The position numbers were made by a program, and so were the translations under genes. A DNA stretch of 64,000 bases from Nematopogon swammerdamellus (taxonomy: Eukaryota; Arthropoda; Insecta; Lepidoptera; Adelidae). Below the pieces are notes generated by a model. That model worked only from the letters and a program-made list of their open reading frames with translations, had not been told where the DNA came from and ran no database searches. Shown one piece after another: positions 1 through 10,669 of the stretch (positions within the stretch are counted from its first letter, which is position 1; the number at the start of each line of letters is the position of its first letter). Location: NCBI GenBank assembly GCA_946902875.1, contig OX336340.1, positions 9,405,566 to 9,469,565 on the forward strand, written 5' to 3'.

Positions 1-183
1 GACATAATTGAAGACTAATTTCATGTTACCTTTAAAACATCGCTGACGGTACATCTGACTCCCCCTATAAAATCAATGGTACTAACATATAAAATAAAAA
101 ATAAAACATACACCATTTGAACTGAATATAATAGTAGGGATGTGTATGTGATGTGTATGGCTGAGGTTGTGTCGATGTGACAG

Positions 184-314
184 ACTGTCGACGCGGGCAG
201 TCGCTGGTGGTGTGGGCGATCAGCGAGGGGCGGCAGGCGGCGCGCGCCGTCGACCTCCACCTCGCAGGCAGCTCCCGCCTCCCCGGCCCCGGAGGCGTCA
301 TCTACACCGACTGA
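184..314 (+). CDS. GOGAT: Glutamate synthase (GOGAT), last coding exon, 5' partial
   Basis: Seen: after an acceptor CAG at 181-183 the frame reads (G)AC-TGT-CGA-CGC-GGG-CAG, giving [21 protein letters not shown] and ending in GGVIYTD plus TGA at 312-314. Known: the motif [19 protein letters not shown] is the hallmark of the C-terminal NAD(P)H/FAD-binding part of glutamate synthase, which makes two glutamates from glutamine and 2-oxoglutarate. The first codon is split (phase 1 in the missing upstream exon). Only about 43 residues of a protein normally near 2000 residues are here; the rest lies left of the window. The exon is GC-rich against its AT-rich flanks, as expected for coding DNA in this genome. 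Confidence is high because the match is long and ends in a stop in frame. Confidence 0.9.
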
Positions 315-650
315 ACATCCTCGGCTCGCACCCACTAGCGGCGATTCATGTCCGTCTTCACCATACTCTGTGTAAGGAAGAGGTTATAACACGGTACGAG
401 CGGTAGGTACACAAACTACGGAAACACTCATTATTATTGTACGAGCAACTATACTACACGTATTTATTCTTCTCAGAAGGGTGACTGAGTTAGATGAATT
501 TGAACAAGTTTTCATTTCCTTGAACGTTAAATAGATGGTCACCGTAACAAGAAACACAATGAGGATGAATGAAGCTTACTAATGTAGAACAGACATAGCA
601 TCTAATTTTTGTATAATACTGACAGGTGTCAAGAGTATAGGGTATGTGTG

Positions 651-656
651 AATAAA
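651..656 (+). promoter_or_regulatory. Possible GOGAT polyadenylation signal (AATAAA)
   Basis: Canonical AATAAA 337 bases after the GOGAT stop codon, in plain AT-rich sequence. It is the first canonical hexamer I noticed downstream, but such hexamers are frequent by chance here. Confidence 0.25.
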
Positions 657-1216
657 TCGTTTGCGCCACCACAAATGAAATAATGTTTTACCAGATGTCA
701 TCAAAACCTTTTAAACGACGAAGAATACAGTCAACTGAACTGTAATAGCGTTAACATTACTTCTGCCAGCACAAGTGTCCAGTAGACCATAGCAATTAAC
801 TTTATCCAAGTAGGAAAACAGAAGAAAAAATAATTTTAGAATAGGTATGTTGGGATCACTTTTCAGTATAGCTATTGAAATGCAATGGAGCATAGGCAAA
901 TGCAAAGTATGTTTTGACATTGGTAGTGCAAGGGACGAGATGAGATGTAAAAACTAGTATATATGAATTGTTTTCCGCCTGCAGAGAGTTTGAGATTGGT
1001 GTCAACATACGGTGGTGGTGTAAAGGTGGATGTTGAATGTTAAAGGTTAATTGACCTTCAACTTTAGCGTTGCAGTTTCAAAGTCTCCGCATTGTTTGCA
1101 GTGGCAAACAAAAAACAGCAAAGCTAGACACTATATAGCGAGACAAATGTGGTTTCTTGTTTTAACAATGGTATACGAGAATAACTTCCATTCCTTCATC
1201 AACTCTGCATCATCAA
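657..1216. other. Intergenic DNA, nothing recognised
   Basis: No coding exon, RNA gene or clear repeat seen. Short open frames on both strands have no recognisable content. Confidence 0.5.
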
Positions 1217-1390
1217 TGCCAGCCTCGGTAGCTCAGTGGTGCGGTCGATCGACTGTTGTTAAGCACACCTGGGCGCGGTCAGTACTTGGATGGTTGACCG
1301 CTCGACCGTTGGAGGCTGACCGTGGTTCGGATTCTACGTAAAACTGTAGGTCCCTTCCCTTCTTACCTTACTAGGTGGTAGGGTTTATCT
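1217..1390 (+). mobile_element. Composite tRNA/5S-like SINE, 3'-truncated copy
   Basis: Seen: an A-box-like TAGCTCAGTGG at 1229-1239, then a middle part resembling the 5S rRNA internal promoter (GTTAAGCAC..., TACTTGGATGG-TGACCGC), then a B-box/T-arm-like GTGGTTCGGATTC near 1321-1333, followed by the family body as far as TAGGGTTTATC. Other copies are at 17546, 27237, 28128, 36205 and 41878. This copy stops at about 1390 and lacks the rest of the body and the A-tail. A duplicated piece (AAGTATCCCCCTGTAGTTATAA, twice) follows at 1396-1445. Pol III transcription from these boxes is inferred. Confidence 0.7.
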
Positions 1391-2350
1391 TGAGAAGTAT
1401 CCCCCTGTAGTTATAACGTAGAAGTATCCCCCTGTAGTTATAATAACGTAAACAATTTAATGAAAATTAGGAGCCAGACTATAGTTAGTTATTGGCCACA
1501 CATTGCGGTGTTCGCTGAGCCACTACATATTGTACTTATATCTCAGTTGCAACATTAATTAATACCAGTATACATAAATGAATATTATATCTCGTAATAT
1601 ACAGCAAAATCACTGGTTTGAATAGATATATTTGACCACAAGTCTTTTAACTAAACAATATGGTCAGTGGACTATTTTTACCCGACTGCGCGACGCAAAG
1701 GAGGGTAATGTGTTTATCAGCCTATGTATGTATGTATGTTTGTTCCTTTGTGGCACACTAGAGACCAAACGCGTGGGCCGATTTTGATGATTCTTACGTC
1801 AATCGATTTGTCTTAATCTTGCGAGTGTCACTAAAGACATGACAGTAATCAAAATTCAATATGGCGACAACTAGGTGCCATATTGTGAAAAAGAAAAAAA
1901 ATTAAGTTGACTATCTATGTTAAGTGGGGTATCGTTGAATAGGTATTTGAAAATGATCTCTAGGTTTCTCTTATCATTTTTCATTTCGAATGACCATTTA
2001 GGATCTATAACGATTTAAAGTTGGTTAGCAGCCATTCTCACTCTTATAATAATTGAGCTGTGATAAAGTTCTTATTATACAGGATGCTCGGCATATCGGC
2101 CGACAAGTTTTTTTTGTAGGTAAGTGGGGTCATTTTCAACGTTTTGACCTAACATACCTTTTGTCAGGTGTCACGTGGTATCGAGATACGATTTTTTTTT
2201 CTTTATTTTTGAAAATTACCAAAATCCCAGCTTTAAACCCTTGTAACTTTTTTGTTCATGTTTGTATCAGCACGAAATAAAATTTATTGAATTTTACTAT
2301 GTATTCTTGTTTAAGTAAAAAAATTATTTGATGAAGTTAATACCATGAAA

Positions 2351-2894
2351 AGGACTTATGACCTCCCAAAGTCCCGAGAACGAGTAAAAAGATGACAGAA
2401 TCTTAATTTCTTAATTCATTAAAAAAAAAACAACACCAATTGAGAGCGTCGTTTTCTTTAAAAAGTTTGCTAGTTTACGCCGTTTCCAAAGGTATACCAC
2501 ATTTTATACAAATCATTCACTATGTGATCAAAATTAGAGATAATTTGCAAGAGTCTAAACATTAATATTGGAGAATTGAACAAAGTGCCCGCGCGACCGG
2601 TACATGTTCTAAATTTGGAAATGCTCCGGAAAACGCTCTCAGTACGGGAAGCGACCATCGATAAGTAAGTGGTCCTGTTACAAGTGCCCGTGTTGTCGTT
2701 CTATTCTGGTCTATGTCCCTAATTTTGACCACATAGTGAATTATTTGTATGACATTTGGTATACCGTTGGAAAGGGCGTAAACTAGCGAACTTTTTAAAA
2801 GAAAATGCTGTCAGTCTTTTTTTAAATGAATTAAGAAACTAAGATTCTGTCATATTTTTACTCGTTCTCTGGACTTTCGGAGGTCATAAGTCCT
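2351..2894. repeat. Nested 0.54 kb foldback MITE inside the left arm
   Basis: Seen: the ends AGGACTTATGACCTCC... and ...GGAGGTCATAAGTCCT are inverted copies, and pairing continues inward for about 170 bases per arm (GAGAACGAGTAAAAA, GACAGAATCTTA, TTTGCTAGTTTACGCC, CACTATGTG-TCAAAATTAG). The arms differ by scattered substitutions, so this foldback is older than the duplication of the whole element. No coding capacity. Confidence 0.75.
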
Positions 2895-3020
2895 ATTCAG
2901 AGCAGAGCAGTGCGGCTTGGGCCTGAACCCGAATAAAAACGCAAAAGCACGCGATCAGTAAGATGATGCAATTCAGTCCATGTTTCAAGTTAAACAACGT
3001 TCCCATACGCATCGCGACAT

Positions 3021-3401
3021 CGGAGGGATCTCGGCGTGTTGATTGACGGCGGGCTGAAATTTGAAGCCCACGTGGAGCAACTAATTCGCAGGTCATATGG
3101 CAAACTTAAAAGTCTGTACAAATTTCGGAACTGTGTCAGTGTGGAGGTTCGGAGACAGTTGGCTGAATCACCCGTTCTGTCCAACTTTAATTACTGCGAC
3201 GTGGTTTTCGGTCCTTGCATCCTCGAGAGGACGGCCAAGCGTATTCAGCGTGTCCAGAACTCGTGTGTGAGGTATTGCGAACGGCCTAAGAGACGTGCTC
3301 GCATTACACCCATTTTAAATAAACTGAGGACGCTGAATATGCGCAACCGCAGGCGCCTACACTTCTCGTGCCTAGTCTCGATACCACGTGACAATCATTA
3401 A
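3021..3401 (+). pseudogene. Captured reverse transcriptase C-terminal fragment (CR1/Jockey-like LINE)
   Basis: Seen: an open frame reading R-R-D-L-G-V-L-I-D-G-G-L-K-F-E-A-H-V-E, then RRSYGKLKSLYKFR, NFNYCDVVFGP, RIQRVQNSCVRY and a basic tail. Known: the order DLGV-iD--l-F--Hv, a basic helix, a Y/CD-V-gp block and iQrvQN-cvR is the end of the RT domain and thumb of CR1/Jockey-type non-LTR retrotransposons. There is no start, no catalytic YADD segment and no endonuclease; the fragment is embedded in a non-autonomous element with an identical copy at 11235-11615. Inference: captured by the element or inserted before the element was duplicated. Confidence 0.7.
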
Positions 3402-3556
3402 TAATAATCAATAAAATTATCAGTAGTTTAGACCACCGAAAGCTACTTAATAATCACCACGATATTAACTTTCTCAGTGAAATGACAAGATTACGAAATT
3501 TACGGTTTTATAATCCTAACTAAAAAGTGTAAAATAAAAAAAATTAATTTAAAAAA

Positions 3557-3967
3557 TAAAAAAACCCGACTGCGTAAAAAAATAACTTTAAATAAAAACT
3601 GAAAAGAAAAAAAACAAGTCCAGTAGTCTAGAACTCTGTTAAGTAATATTGAATAACTACACCATTGAAATAGTTTCATGATCGATACACACATATAATA
3701 AAACAAATAATAAACTCTAATGCGGAACATAGCGACTTTAACAGTCGGGACCCATTGACATTCCAATAATGGGTCCCGACTGTTAAAGTCGCTATGTTCC
3801 GCATTAGAGTTTATTATTTGTTTTATTATATGTGTGTATCGATCATGAAACTATTTCAATGGTGTAGTTATTCAATATTACTTAACAGAGTTCTAGACTA
3901 CTGGACTTGTTTTTTTTCTTTTCAGTTTTTATTTAAAGTTATTTTTTTACGCAGTCGGGTTTTTTTA
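3557..3967. repeat. Near-perfect 0.41 kb palindrome ending in CCCGACTGCG
   Basis: Seen: from the A-run and CCCGACTGCG at 3565 the strand runs about 195 bases to GGGACCCATT, crosses an 11-base spacer (GACATTCCAAT) near 3757-3768, and returns as the reverse complement to GCAGTCGGG at 3951-3959. The right copy at 10670-11078 has the spacer in reverse complement, so the two are mirror copies of one unit. This is a foldback MITE with essentially no loop. Confidence 0.85.
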
Positions 3968-5106
3968 TTATAGTTATCTGTCATAGAACTTAGCTTTTAA
4001 TGGATTCAGCCCATTACAGGTAGAGAGAGAAGTTGTAGGCGAAGCATTTTGTTCAAATCAATCAAAACGCATCAGCTGTTTGAATTGATTATATCATCAC
4101 ATTTCCGCTCATTCTCTACTGATGCTTTCTGTGTGATCCTTTTAAAACTGTCTTTGAAACTATTTCCATGGACAGAGGGAAGGTGTCGAACTGAGCTTGC
4201 GATGGCTTCACTGAACATATCCGGGCCCATTGGCAGTAGAGGAGGGTGACAATCGAGGACAATCACTTTGTGTAGTGTAGGCCACGTTACGTTTCGGCTC
4301 GCATCAAACCCTCGTCAGATAGTCTGCGATGACTATGACGCGGAGAACCACCAGTCCTACTCCCGACCTCCCTCTCTCACCTATCCATATAGGTCAGGGA
4401 GAGTAAGTTCGAATGCATTTAGGTAAAACTTAGCAGTTCGGGGGACTGTTGTATATTATGAATTTTCACTTCAATGCAGGAACGATGTAGAAGTCGCCCA
4501 CAGTTAGTCAGTCTATCTGCATTTCTAGCTTCAAGGCGTGCAGTTTGAAACCTTGCTCCATGTCCTTCTGAGCAAAACCTTTCAGTATTTCTTTATCAGA
4601 CTTTGCTGTTTCTATACCCAGTCAAGATCGATTGGTGCGGTAACAACTTGAAATGATTTGTAGAAGTCTAGTCTGGATTCCAGTTCATCTGATAGTATTG
4701 TGTTGGTTAAGGCTTGAATAGCGCTATCATTGGAGTCTTTGAGCTATTCTCGCCTTTTGATAAAATGTCAACAATTTCTTAATGTTCAGTCCAAATTTAT
4801 TGTGAGATCTGTACATCGTTGATGGGTCAGTCCGAATTTAGCTCGATTATACACTTGTGGTCACTAGCGATATATCTCACAACTAAATAATAAAGATTGA
4901 TAATAACCTACATCGCTTCGCGACGAAGAACCAACAGAAAGATTCACTAGCACACCAACAGGTGGCGAACAACGAGTAATTCCGAATGCCATACGCCACT
5001 TAACACATTGTTGAAATAACAAATACGCCTCGCATAAATACAAATCACTTGGCATAACAATCAATCAGGCACCAACTACATGTGGAGCCTGAGGACACGA
5101 CACCGC
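3968..5106. other. Unresolved spacer DNA between the inverted elements
   Basis: Mixed-composition sequence with short broken frames on the minus strand. It may continue the retroelement fragment at 5107-5343, but I could not place any RT motif. No host exon seen. Confidence 0.35.
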
Positions 5107-5343
5107 TTACCTCATAACTCTACACCCTGTTCCTCCTTGAAAGCTTTTTTTGGTGGAAGCATAGGGATTCATTTCAAAAGCTGCTATATTCTGGGCCTTT
5201 CGAAACTCATTGTCAGCTACCATAATTTGCTCAGATACTTTCTGGGTTAGTTTCAAGATAGATCTCATCGCTCTGGCTAGTTGGTGACATAGATTTCTAT
5301 CTCCCGAAGCTTTAGCCTTCCTGAGCTGCTTTATAATTCTCAC
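5107..5343 (-). pseudogene. Probable pre-RT region of a non-LTR retrotransposon, fragment
   Basis: Seen: a 78-codon minus-strand frame, basic at its N-end (R-I-I-K-Q-L-R-K-A-K), helical in pattern, then FRKAQNIAAFEMNPYASTKK and F. Known: basic helices followed by F--NPy--tKK-F mark the linker just before the RT palm in several metazoan non-LTR families. The RT itself does not follow in frame. The assignment rests on one short motif and is tentative; it could also be a chance frame. Confidence 0.35.
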
Positions 5344-8327
5344 TTCTTTCTCCTAAGCTTAATGAAATCCTTGAAACCGTATATAGGTATAAAAGTAACA
5401 CTTTTAAATCTTCCATGATGTTAAATTAGAATTGTGTAACTTAGTGGTTCAACTAAAAAAAATCTAAAAATCAAAACTTATTTATTGTACCATAAACAAG
5501 ATTTACGTATACAATTTTCTTAAATCTAACTTGTCATTATTTAAAAGCTACTTATCTGCTCCAATTTACAGAAGAAACAGTAGGTACTTGAAGTGCTGAT
5601 GCAGATACAATAAGGAACACACTCTAAACCAGGTCTAATGTAACATTTTCAGGTTCAGTAGAACATGTTGGAGTGGCTTCTCTATTAGAGAATTAGGGGG
5701 TCCACTTTTGAGCTAGCAGAGTATTACATTTTTATATTTTTATTTAAAGATAAGAGTCTCATGCGTGGTCGGGAAATGGAGAATAATGGGTAATTACGTA
5801 CCTATGCTTATATAGGTGTGATTTATTATTGTTAGAATTGTAAGAAAAATGGTTAACTAAATATAATATTGCCAAATTCGAGGATGATCTCTCCTATGTT
5901 TGCGAAGTTTTAATGATCAAGTTTAATTTGGAGTTATTTTGTAATAATAAGCACATTTTCATATTAGATACAGCTCGCATCGCACCCAAATATTTACAAA
6001 TGTTTCTTAGAATATGTATAATTAAATTGCTCACATTCCGAATGTTCAACAGTCACTACACATGAAAACGAATATCTATGGATTTTCTGTTCTTGTTTTA
6101 TGTTAATTTTATTGTTATCGAACCTAAAATCCAAACTGCTTTCTTTAGTTTAATTTTTTTTATTAGATTATTAATTGTAGGTTGTTATGAAACATTACAA
6201 AAGTTTGTAAGATATTAATTTAAACTGTTTATTGTGTACGTGCGTTGTGTATGAGTTGAGTAGTGTGCGCACATCCTAAAGTTTTAGTTACATGTAATTT
6301 GATTGTGACAATGAATTGTTTGTATGACATTTTTGTGCATTTGTTCTTTGACAATGTTATAGTTTGCGTAATCAGTTTGTTAGTATGTAGTTTTGATAAC
6401 ATATTTTGTTTGTATAAATACTTATTACCTGCCGGGGCTATTGTTACACCATTGTCTCGCTCGTATGTATAACAACTTATGGAGAGCGAGTGAGATGGAG
6501 AGATCGCTGTATGCAAGGCCTCGGAGAGAGCATCTCACGTTCCTACACTAGCAGGTAGGGTTTGTTGTGTGTAAGGCTTCTGTGGATCGACTCATTCCAA
6601 TGGTAGTTTTTTGTTGCCATAAAAATACAATTGAGTGTCAATTATTGTGATCGTGCTTAGCCAAAGTCTGACATTAACGAGTTACCTTGTTTCGTTCAGC
6701 TAACTTCGAATGGAAGTCTTATTTTTAAAACATTACTATTTTTAAGAATGTTTTTTTCATAATTTTAGATCACATATTTAAAAAGTTATGCAAAATGTTC
6801 TTTAAAAATTTATAAAATATGGATAGACTAGAATAGAGTAAACGTAGACTGTAGTATTTTACTCAATATATAAAAAACGTAGACATACACGTTAAGAGTA
6901 ATATCCATGTAAGTGTTGTTACAGTCGTGCACACCGGTCATATTTTCCCATTAAGCCGTATGGCATTGCATAACATAATACTTAGTCCCACGTCAGCTGA
7001 GAGAGCGGGTAGGGCGGCTGGAGAGGCTGGACCGGCCGGGTGAGACCTCGCTAGGGAAAATGTGTCGATGAAATTGTTTTCTAAAATTATGTGATAGTTT
7101 GTAATTTTTTTATTAAACTCAAATGGTTTTTCTCTTAGACATATTGAATATTGTGGTCGAATGAAATTATTAACAGTGTTGGTTAGATTAGTCAGTAGTT
7201 GTCAGTTACACGCTAACAATGTATCTGATATGTAGGTATGTGTTTAGTTAGGGTGTGCCCAGTACCCAGTGTCCAGTGCCCGATGTCCACATCGCATTGA
7301 TGATGTTTCAAGTGTCGTGCCCGCCCAGGCAGTCTTCTTTCCCCAAAGAATGCATTTTCTTTTTATCTACATTAATTTGTTATAATAAACCGTTGTTTAT
7401 TATTATTTATTACACTTTGTTTTGTTTATTATTAGAAATTGTATTGTGAGTAAACTGTGTTACTCGATTAAAAATTCACAAGAACGAAATTATCCAGTAA
7501 ACTTTTGGATATTTTATTCCTATTTTTTAATTATACATATATACACTTAAGTGGGGCATCTAGCACACACCTGATTTGTTGTTCGATGTCAGTGTTGTTA
7601 TCCTAGATACATGAACTAAATTATATTATATCGTTGACAATAATAAATGTCTTAAATCTGTTAGAATACACATTATCTGTATGTTGTGAGAAATGTTACA
7701 CAAATAAATATAATATGAATCAAAATTATCTTTTCATTTTCTTGTTAAAACCCTCCACGTGCTCTCGTTAAGTCCTGAACAGCCGTGTGTATAAAACATG
7801 TTCAGTGCAATTATCTCCAGCAAATTTTTTTTAATGGAATAAAGATACATTTTATTAAATTTTATGTATGTACATAAGTAATAAAAATGCAGAATAGCAA
7901 AGACAATATCCAGCATAAAAACTACTACTTGAGAATGTACTTCATATGTATTTTATAATGATAAACTATTTGAAGGCATCGGGAAGAAGGGAGAATGTCC
8001 AGCTGACAAAAAATTTCAATAGACGATATTTACGATTACAAGACTGACAATTCCCATTTGCGGGTCACTTTTTAATTTATATTTGATATGAAGAGTTGCA
8101 TTACTTTATAGAATTTAGAAAAAGGTCTGTATACTGTATGTTTTCTATATTTTCAAATATTATTTTAGTATAAACTGAGCTAACCCAGAAATAGAACAGG
8201 CAAGTCAAAAGTTGTAATAAATCTAAACCAAGTTTGACAGTTCCGTATGACAGTTTCGTTTGACAGACCGGTGAGTGAGTGTTGCCTTTAAATGTATCGT
8301 GAATAATTATGAAAAATCGAACAGAGT
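5344..8327. other. AT-rich intergenic DNA, no supported gene
   Basis: Almost 3 kb without a recognisable exon. Open frames are short and low-complexity. A GC-rich island at about 6990-7050 (GAGAGAGCGGGTAGGGCGGCTGG...) and AATAAA at about 7385 could belong to an unannotated transcript, but nothing ties them to a gene. Confidence 0.4.
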
Positions 8328-8395
8328 AAAAAGGAGGAATGTCACGAGGACAATCCCCTTTCTTGTTTGGTTTCGCTTGGACATTCCTCCTTTTT
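8328..8395. repeat. Hairpin, 16 bp stem
   Basis: AAAAAGGAGGAATGTC pairs with GACATTCCTCCTTTTT around a 36-base loop. A second stem, CCACAGACT..AGTCTGTGG, is at about 8478-8500. Confidence 0.6.
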
Positions 8396-8524
8396 AGCCT
8401 GTACAGGAAAGCTTTAAAATTAAATATGTCGTGACATGGCCGTTTTATGCTCTGTACGAATTCTGTGTGCGATACTACCACAGACTTCCCTAGTCTGTGG
8501 ATTCTACGTAAAAATTCCCACCAG

Positions 8525-9093
8525 GGGCCTATTTAATAAACGTGACAATGACAGGTGACAATCCGACAATTTGAAAATTTTTTGTTTAATAAAGATTATC
8601 AGTATCACTGACAAATTTTTCATGGTGGAAAATCTACAAATATGTCGATTTGTCATGACAATTTGGCATATTTCTGTTTAATAAACAATTTCTCTTGACA
8701 GGCAACAGGTGACAATTTGTCCAGAAAAACTTGTCAAATTTGATAGATTAAACACTAAATTGTCATGACAGGTGGATATTTGTCGAATTGTCAGAGATTT
8801 TCGACAGGCCAATCATCCAATGTCAAGCCAATTCGGCTATGCCAGAAAAAGTGACAAATTTGTCAATTACCATGACAAATAAGTCAGAATATTTTCTTAG
8901 AGACTCGACAGGCAAAAAATAATAATTTGTCACCTTTATTAAAAGGGTTTTTAGTCTGATAATTTTTTCAGTATTTACCTGTCGCATTTGGACATAATTG
9001 TCATCTTTATTAAACGGCACTTGTCGCGACAATTCGACTTATTTGTCGAAAAGTGACAAAATTGTCGGATTGTCGCCTTTATTAAATAGGCCC
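8525..9093. mobile_element. 0.57 kb foldback MITE with repeated GTGACAA / TTTATTAAA modules
   Basis: Seen: the left end GGGCCTATTTAATAAA and the right end TTTATTAAATAGGCCC are exact inverted repeats, followed inward by GTGACAAT-GACAGGTGACAATCCGACAATTTG and its imperfect mirror. The interior carries at least six TTTATTAAA or TTTAATAAA motifs, most placed next to TGACAA/TTGTCA pairs, so the element is built from repeated subterminal modules. There is no open frame with transposase features. No clear target duplication; the flanks are CACCA and CATGGCAC. The superfamily is unknown. Confidence 0.75.
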
Positions 9094-9177
9094 ATGGCAC
9101 TAAAAAGTCAATTTCGTAAAAAATGTGACATTCCTCTTTCTCCTCTGATGCCTTCATTTGCAATTTTCATAGATTTT

Positions 9178-9250
9178 AGGGTTCCCTACATGAAAAGGTA
9201 AAAGTGGAACTTATAAGATCCAGTGTCCGTCCGTCTGTCAAGAGGTTTTT
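9178..9250 (+). repeat. Fragment of the lepidopteran TAGGGTTCC repeat family
   Basis: TTAGGGTTCCCTACATGAAAAGG then a CCGTCCGTCTGTCA run. The same combination (TTCC end plus GTCTGTCCGTC run) occurs at 10560-10615 (inverted), 25294, 32822 and 38695. Confidence 0.5.
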
Positions 9251-9472
9251 TTATTTCTGCGAATCATACCTACTATAAATAAAGTTAAGTACTTACGTAG
9301 GTAAGTAATTTTGTTTACAATTTATTGTTTGTTTCGTTGGAAGTTAGATTAAGGAACAGAACAATTACATAGGTAGGTAGGTACCTACTACAGAAAAAAT
9401 ATTTTCATAGTTCGGTCTCGCCCAACCATAAAAAACAAATTGTGACTCCATTGTCAGCAAATAAAATTTGAA

Positions 9473-10107
9473 CTAGCTGTTGCCCGCGGCTTCGCGCGCG
9501 TGAAGTCTATCTCGAAGAAAGTAAATAACTAAGGGCGAGGCCAAAGGCCGAGCTCCGGTCATGTAAATTATATTCTTCACGAAGAAATTTAGTAACTAAT
9601 GGCGACGATGAGCTGCGTATTGCTAAACCATATACTTTCTCAAAGAAAGTAACTATAAGAGCGAGGCCGAAGCCCGAGCTTTGTGTAGGTAAATAATGAA
9701 CCTTGAAGAAAGTGGGTAACTAAGGACGAGACCGAAGGCCGAGCTTCGTTCGTATAAACTATATTAGGGTATATAAGGGCGAGGCCCGATGGCGGAAGAA
9801 AGTTTATCGTCTCCCTGAACGCAGTCGGCCTTCGGCCTCGCCCTTACTTACTTTCTTCGGAGAAGGGTTATCGTCCTCCAAAATACAGCTCGACCTTCGG
9901 CCCCGCCCTTCGTTACTTTCTTCGAGAAGGTTTATCGTCCTCCAGAATACAGCTCGACCTTCGGCCTCGCCCGTCGTTACTTTCATCGAGAAATAATATC
10001 GTTTACGTGAACCCAGCTCGGCCTTCCACCTCACCCTGCCCTTAGTAAATTACTTTCTTCTTTTGGAATACGAATTTCACGCGAGCGAAGCGGCGGGCAA
10101 CAGCTAA
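9473..10107. mobile_element. Foldback element with Helitron-like ends and inverted minisatellites
   Basis: Seen: begins CTAGCTGTTGCCCGCGGC and ends GCGGGCAACAGCTAA, the same terminus in opposite orientations. The interior is made of units like GAAAGTAAGTAACTAAGGGCGAGGC-GAAGGCCGAGCT, forward on the left half and reversed on the right half. Known: lepidopteran Helitron-like elements end in a GC-rich hairpin plus CTAG; the hairpin GCCGCGGGC and CTAG fit that. A single Helitron does not have the same end twice, so two copies head to head or a foldback derivative is inferred. The larger relative is at 21467-22911. Confidence 0.65.
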
Positions 10108-10669
10108 TATGCATAATAAAATAATGTAAATACTTAAGTAATGATGTTCCATCGTTGCAAACCGGCCGTTATCCTTCATTAGTGCAATCAACTGGAAGCC
10201 GACATGGCACCTCGTACTCCCCCTCTCCACACTTGACTGCACACTGTCTCTTTACATACTCCCGCACACATTGCTCCTGCCTGTGACGCAAACCTATTGG
10301 AAACATCAAACCATGTTAACAGGTGGGTTCGTTTCAAATAGGCACAACCTGCACTTCACTGGTTTGTTCTGTACGTATTTAGTTTCATGTCTCAATGGAG
10401 TAATTAAATATTTGTTAATTATTGGTATTATTGCACTTTTTGCGCTTTTTGTATTGGAATCGTCTCGGACCGAAGCCTCGGACGGTAAATTTAATATATT
10501 TCAATCTATGATACCGTTTATACAGTTTTTTTTAATATTTTGTGTGCTGTATGTAACCGACAGACGGACAGGCAGACATACTTCTGACCGACTTTATCAG
10601 GGTCCCTACCAGCGGCGCTGGTTAAGGAACCCCGAAAATAAGAAATTACAAAAAATTAATTTAAAAAAT
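10108..10669. other. Spacer with a short inverted TAGGGTTCC-family fragment
   Basis: AT-rich sequence. Around 10550-10615 are the GACAGACGGACAGGCAGAC run and GGGTCCCT of the 9178 repeat family in reverse. No exon. Confidence 0.4.

Larger units (their letters stand above)
1675..3967 (+). mobile_element. 2.3 kb repeat element, left member of a giant inverted pair
   Basis: Seen: this segment is repeated almost base for base, in reverse complement, at 10670-12961. Five independent open frames in it have identical translations in the other copy; I noticed one substitution near 1762 and a homopolymer length difference near 2420. It starts with TTTTTACCCGACTGCGCG and ends with CGCAGTCGGG plus a T-run, so both ends carry the same CCCGACTGCG terminus in opposite orientation. 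Inside, in order: a tetranucleotide TATG run and a TTGTTCCTTTGTGGCAC segment (1.7-1.8 kb), a nested foldback (2351-2894), a captured reverse transcriptase fragment (3021-3401), and a terminal palindrome (3557-3967). No transposase is seen, so it is non-autonomous or a composite of insertions. Confidence 0.85.

Noticed and set aside
1217..1340. 5S rRNA gene or tRNA gene
   Set aside because: Only the internal promoter-like parts match; the 5S stem sequences are missing and the same segment is dispersed with a SINE body and A-tail.
2053..2280. 75-codon frame, identical at 12357-12584
   Set aside because: Identity is due to the duplicated 2.3 kb element; low-complexity content, and the diverged third copy at 14588-14880 does not keep the frame.
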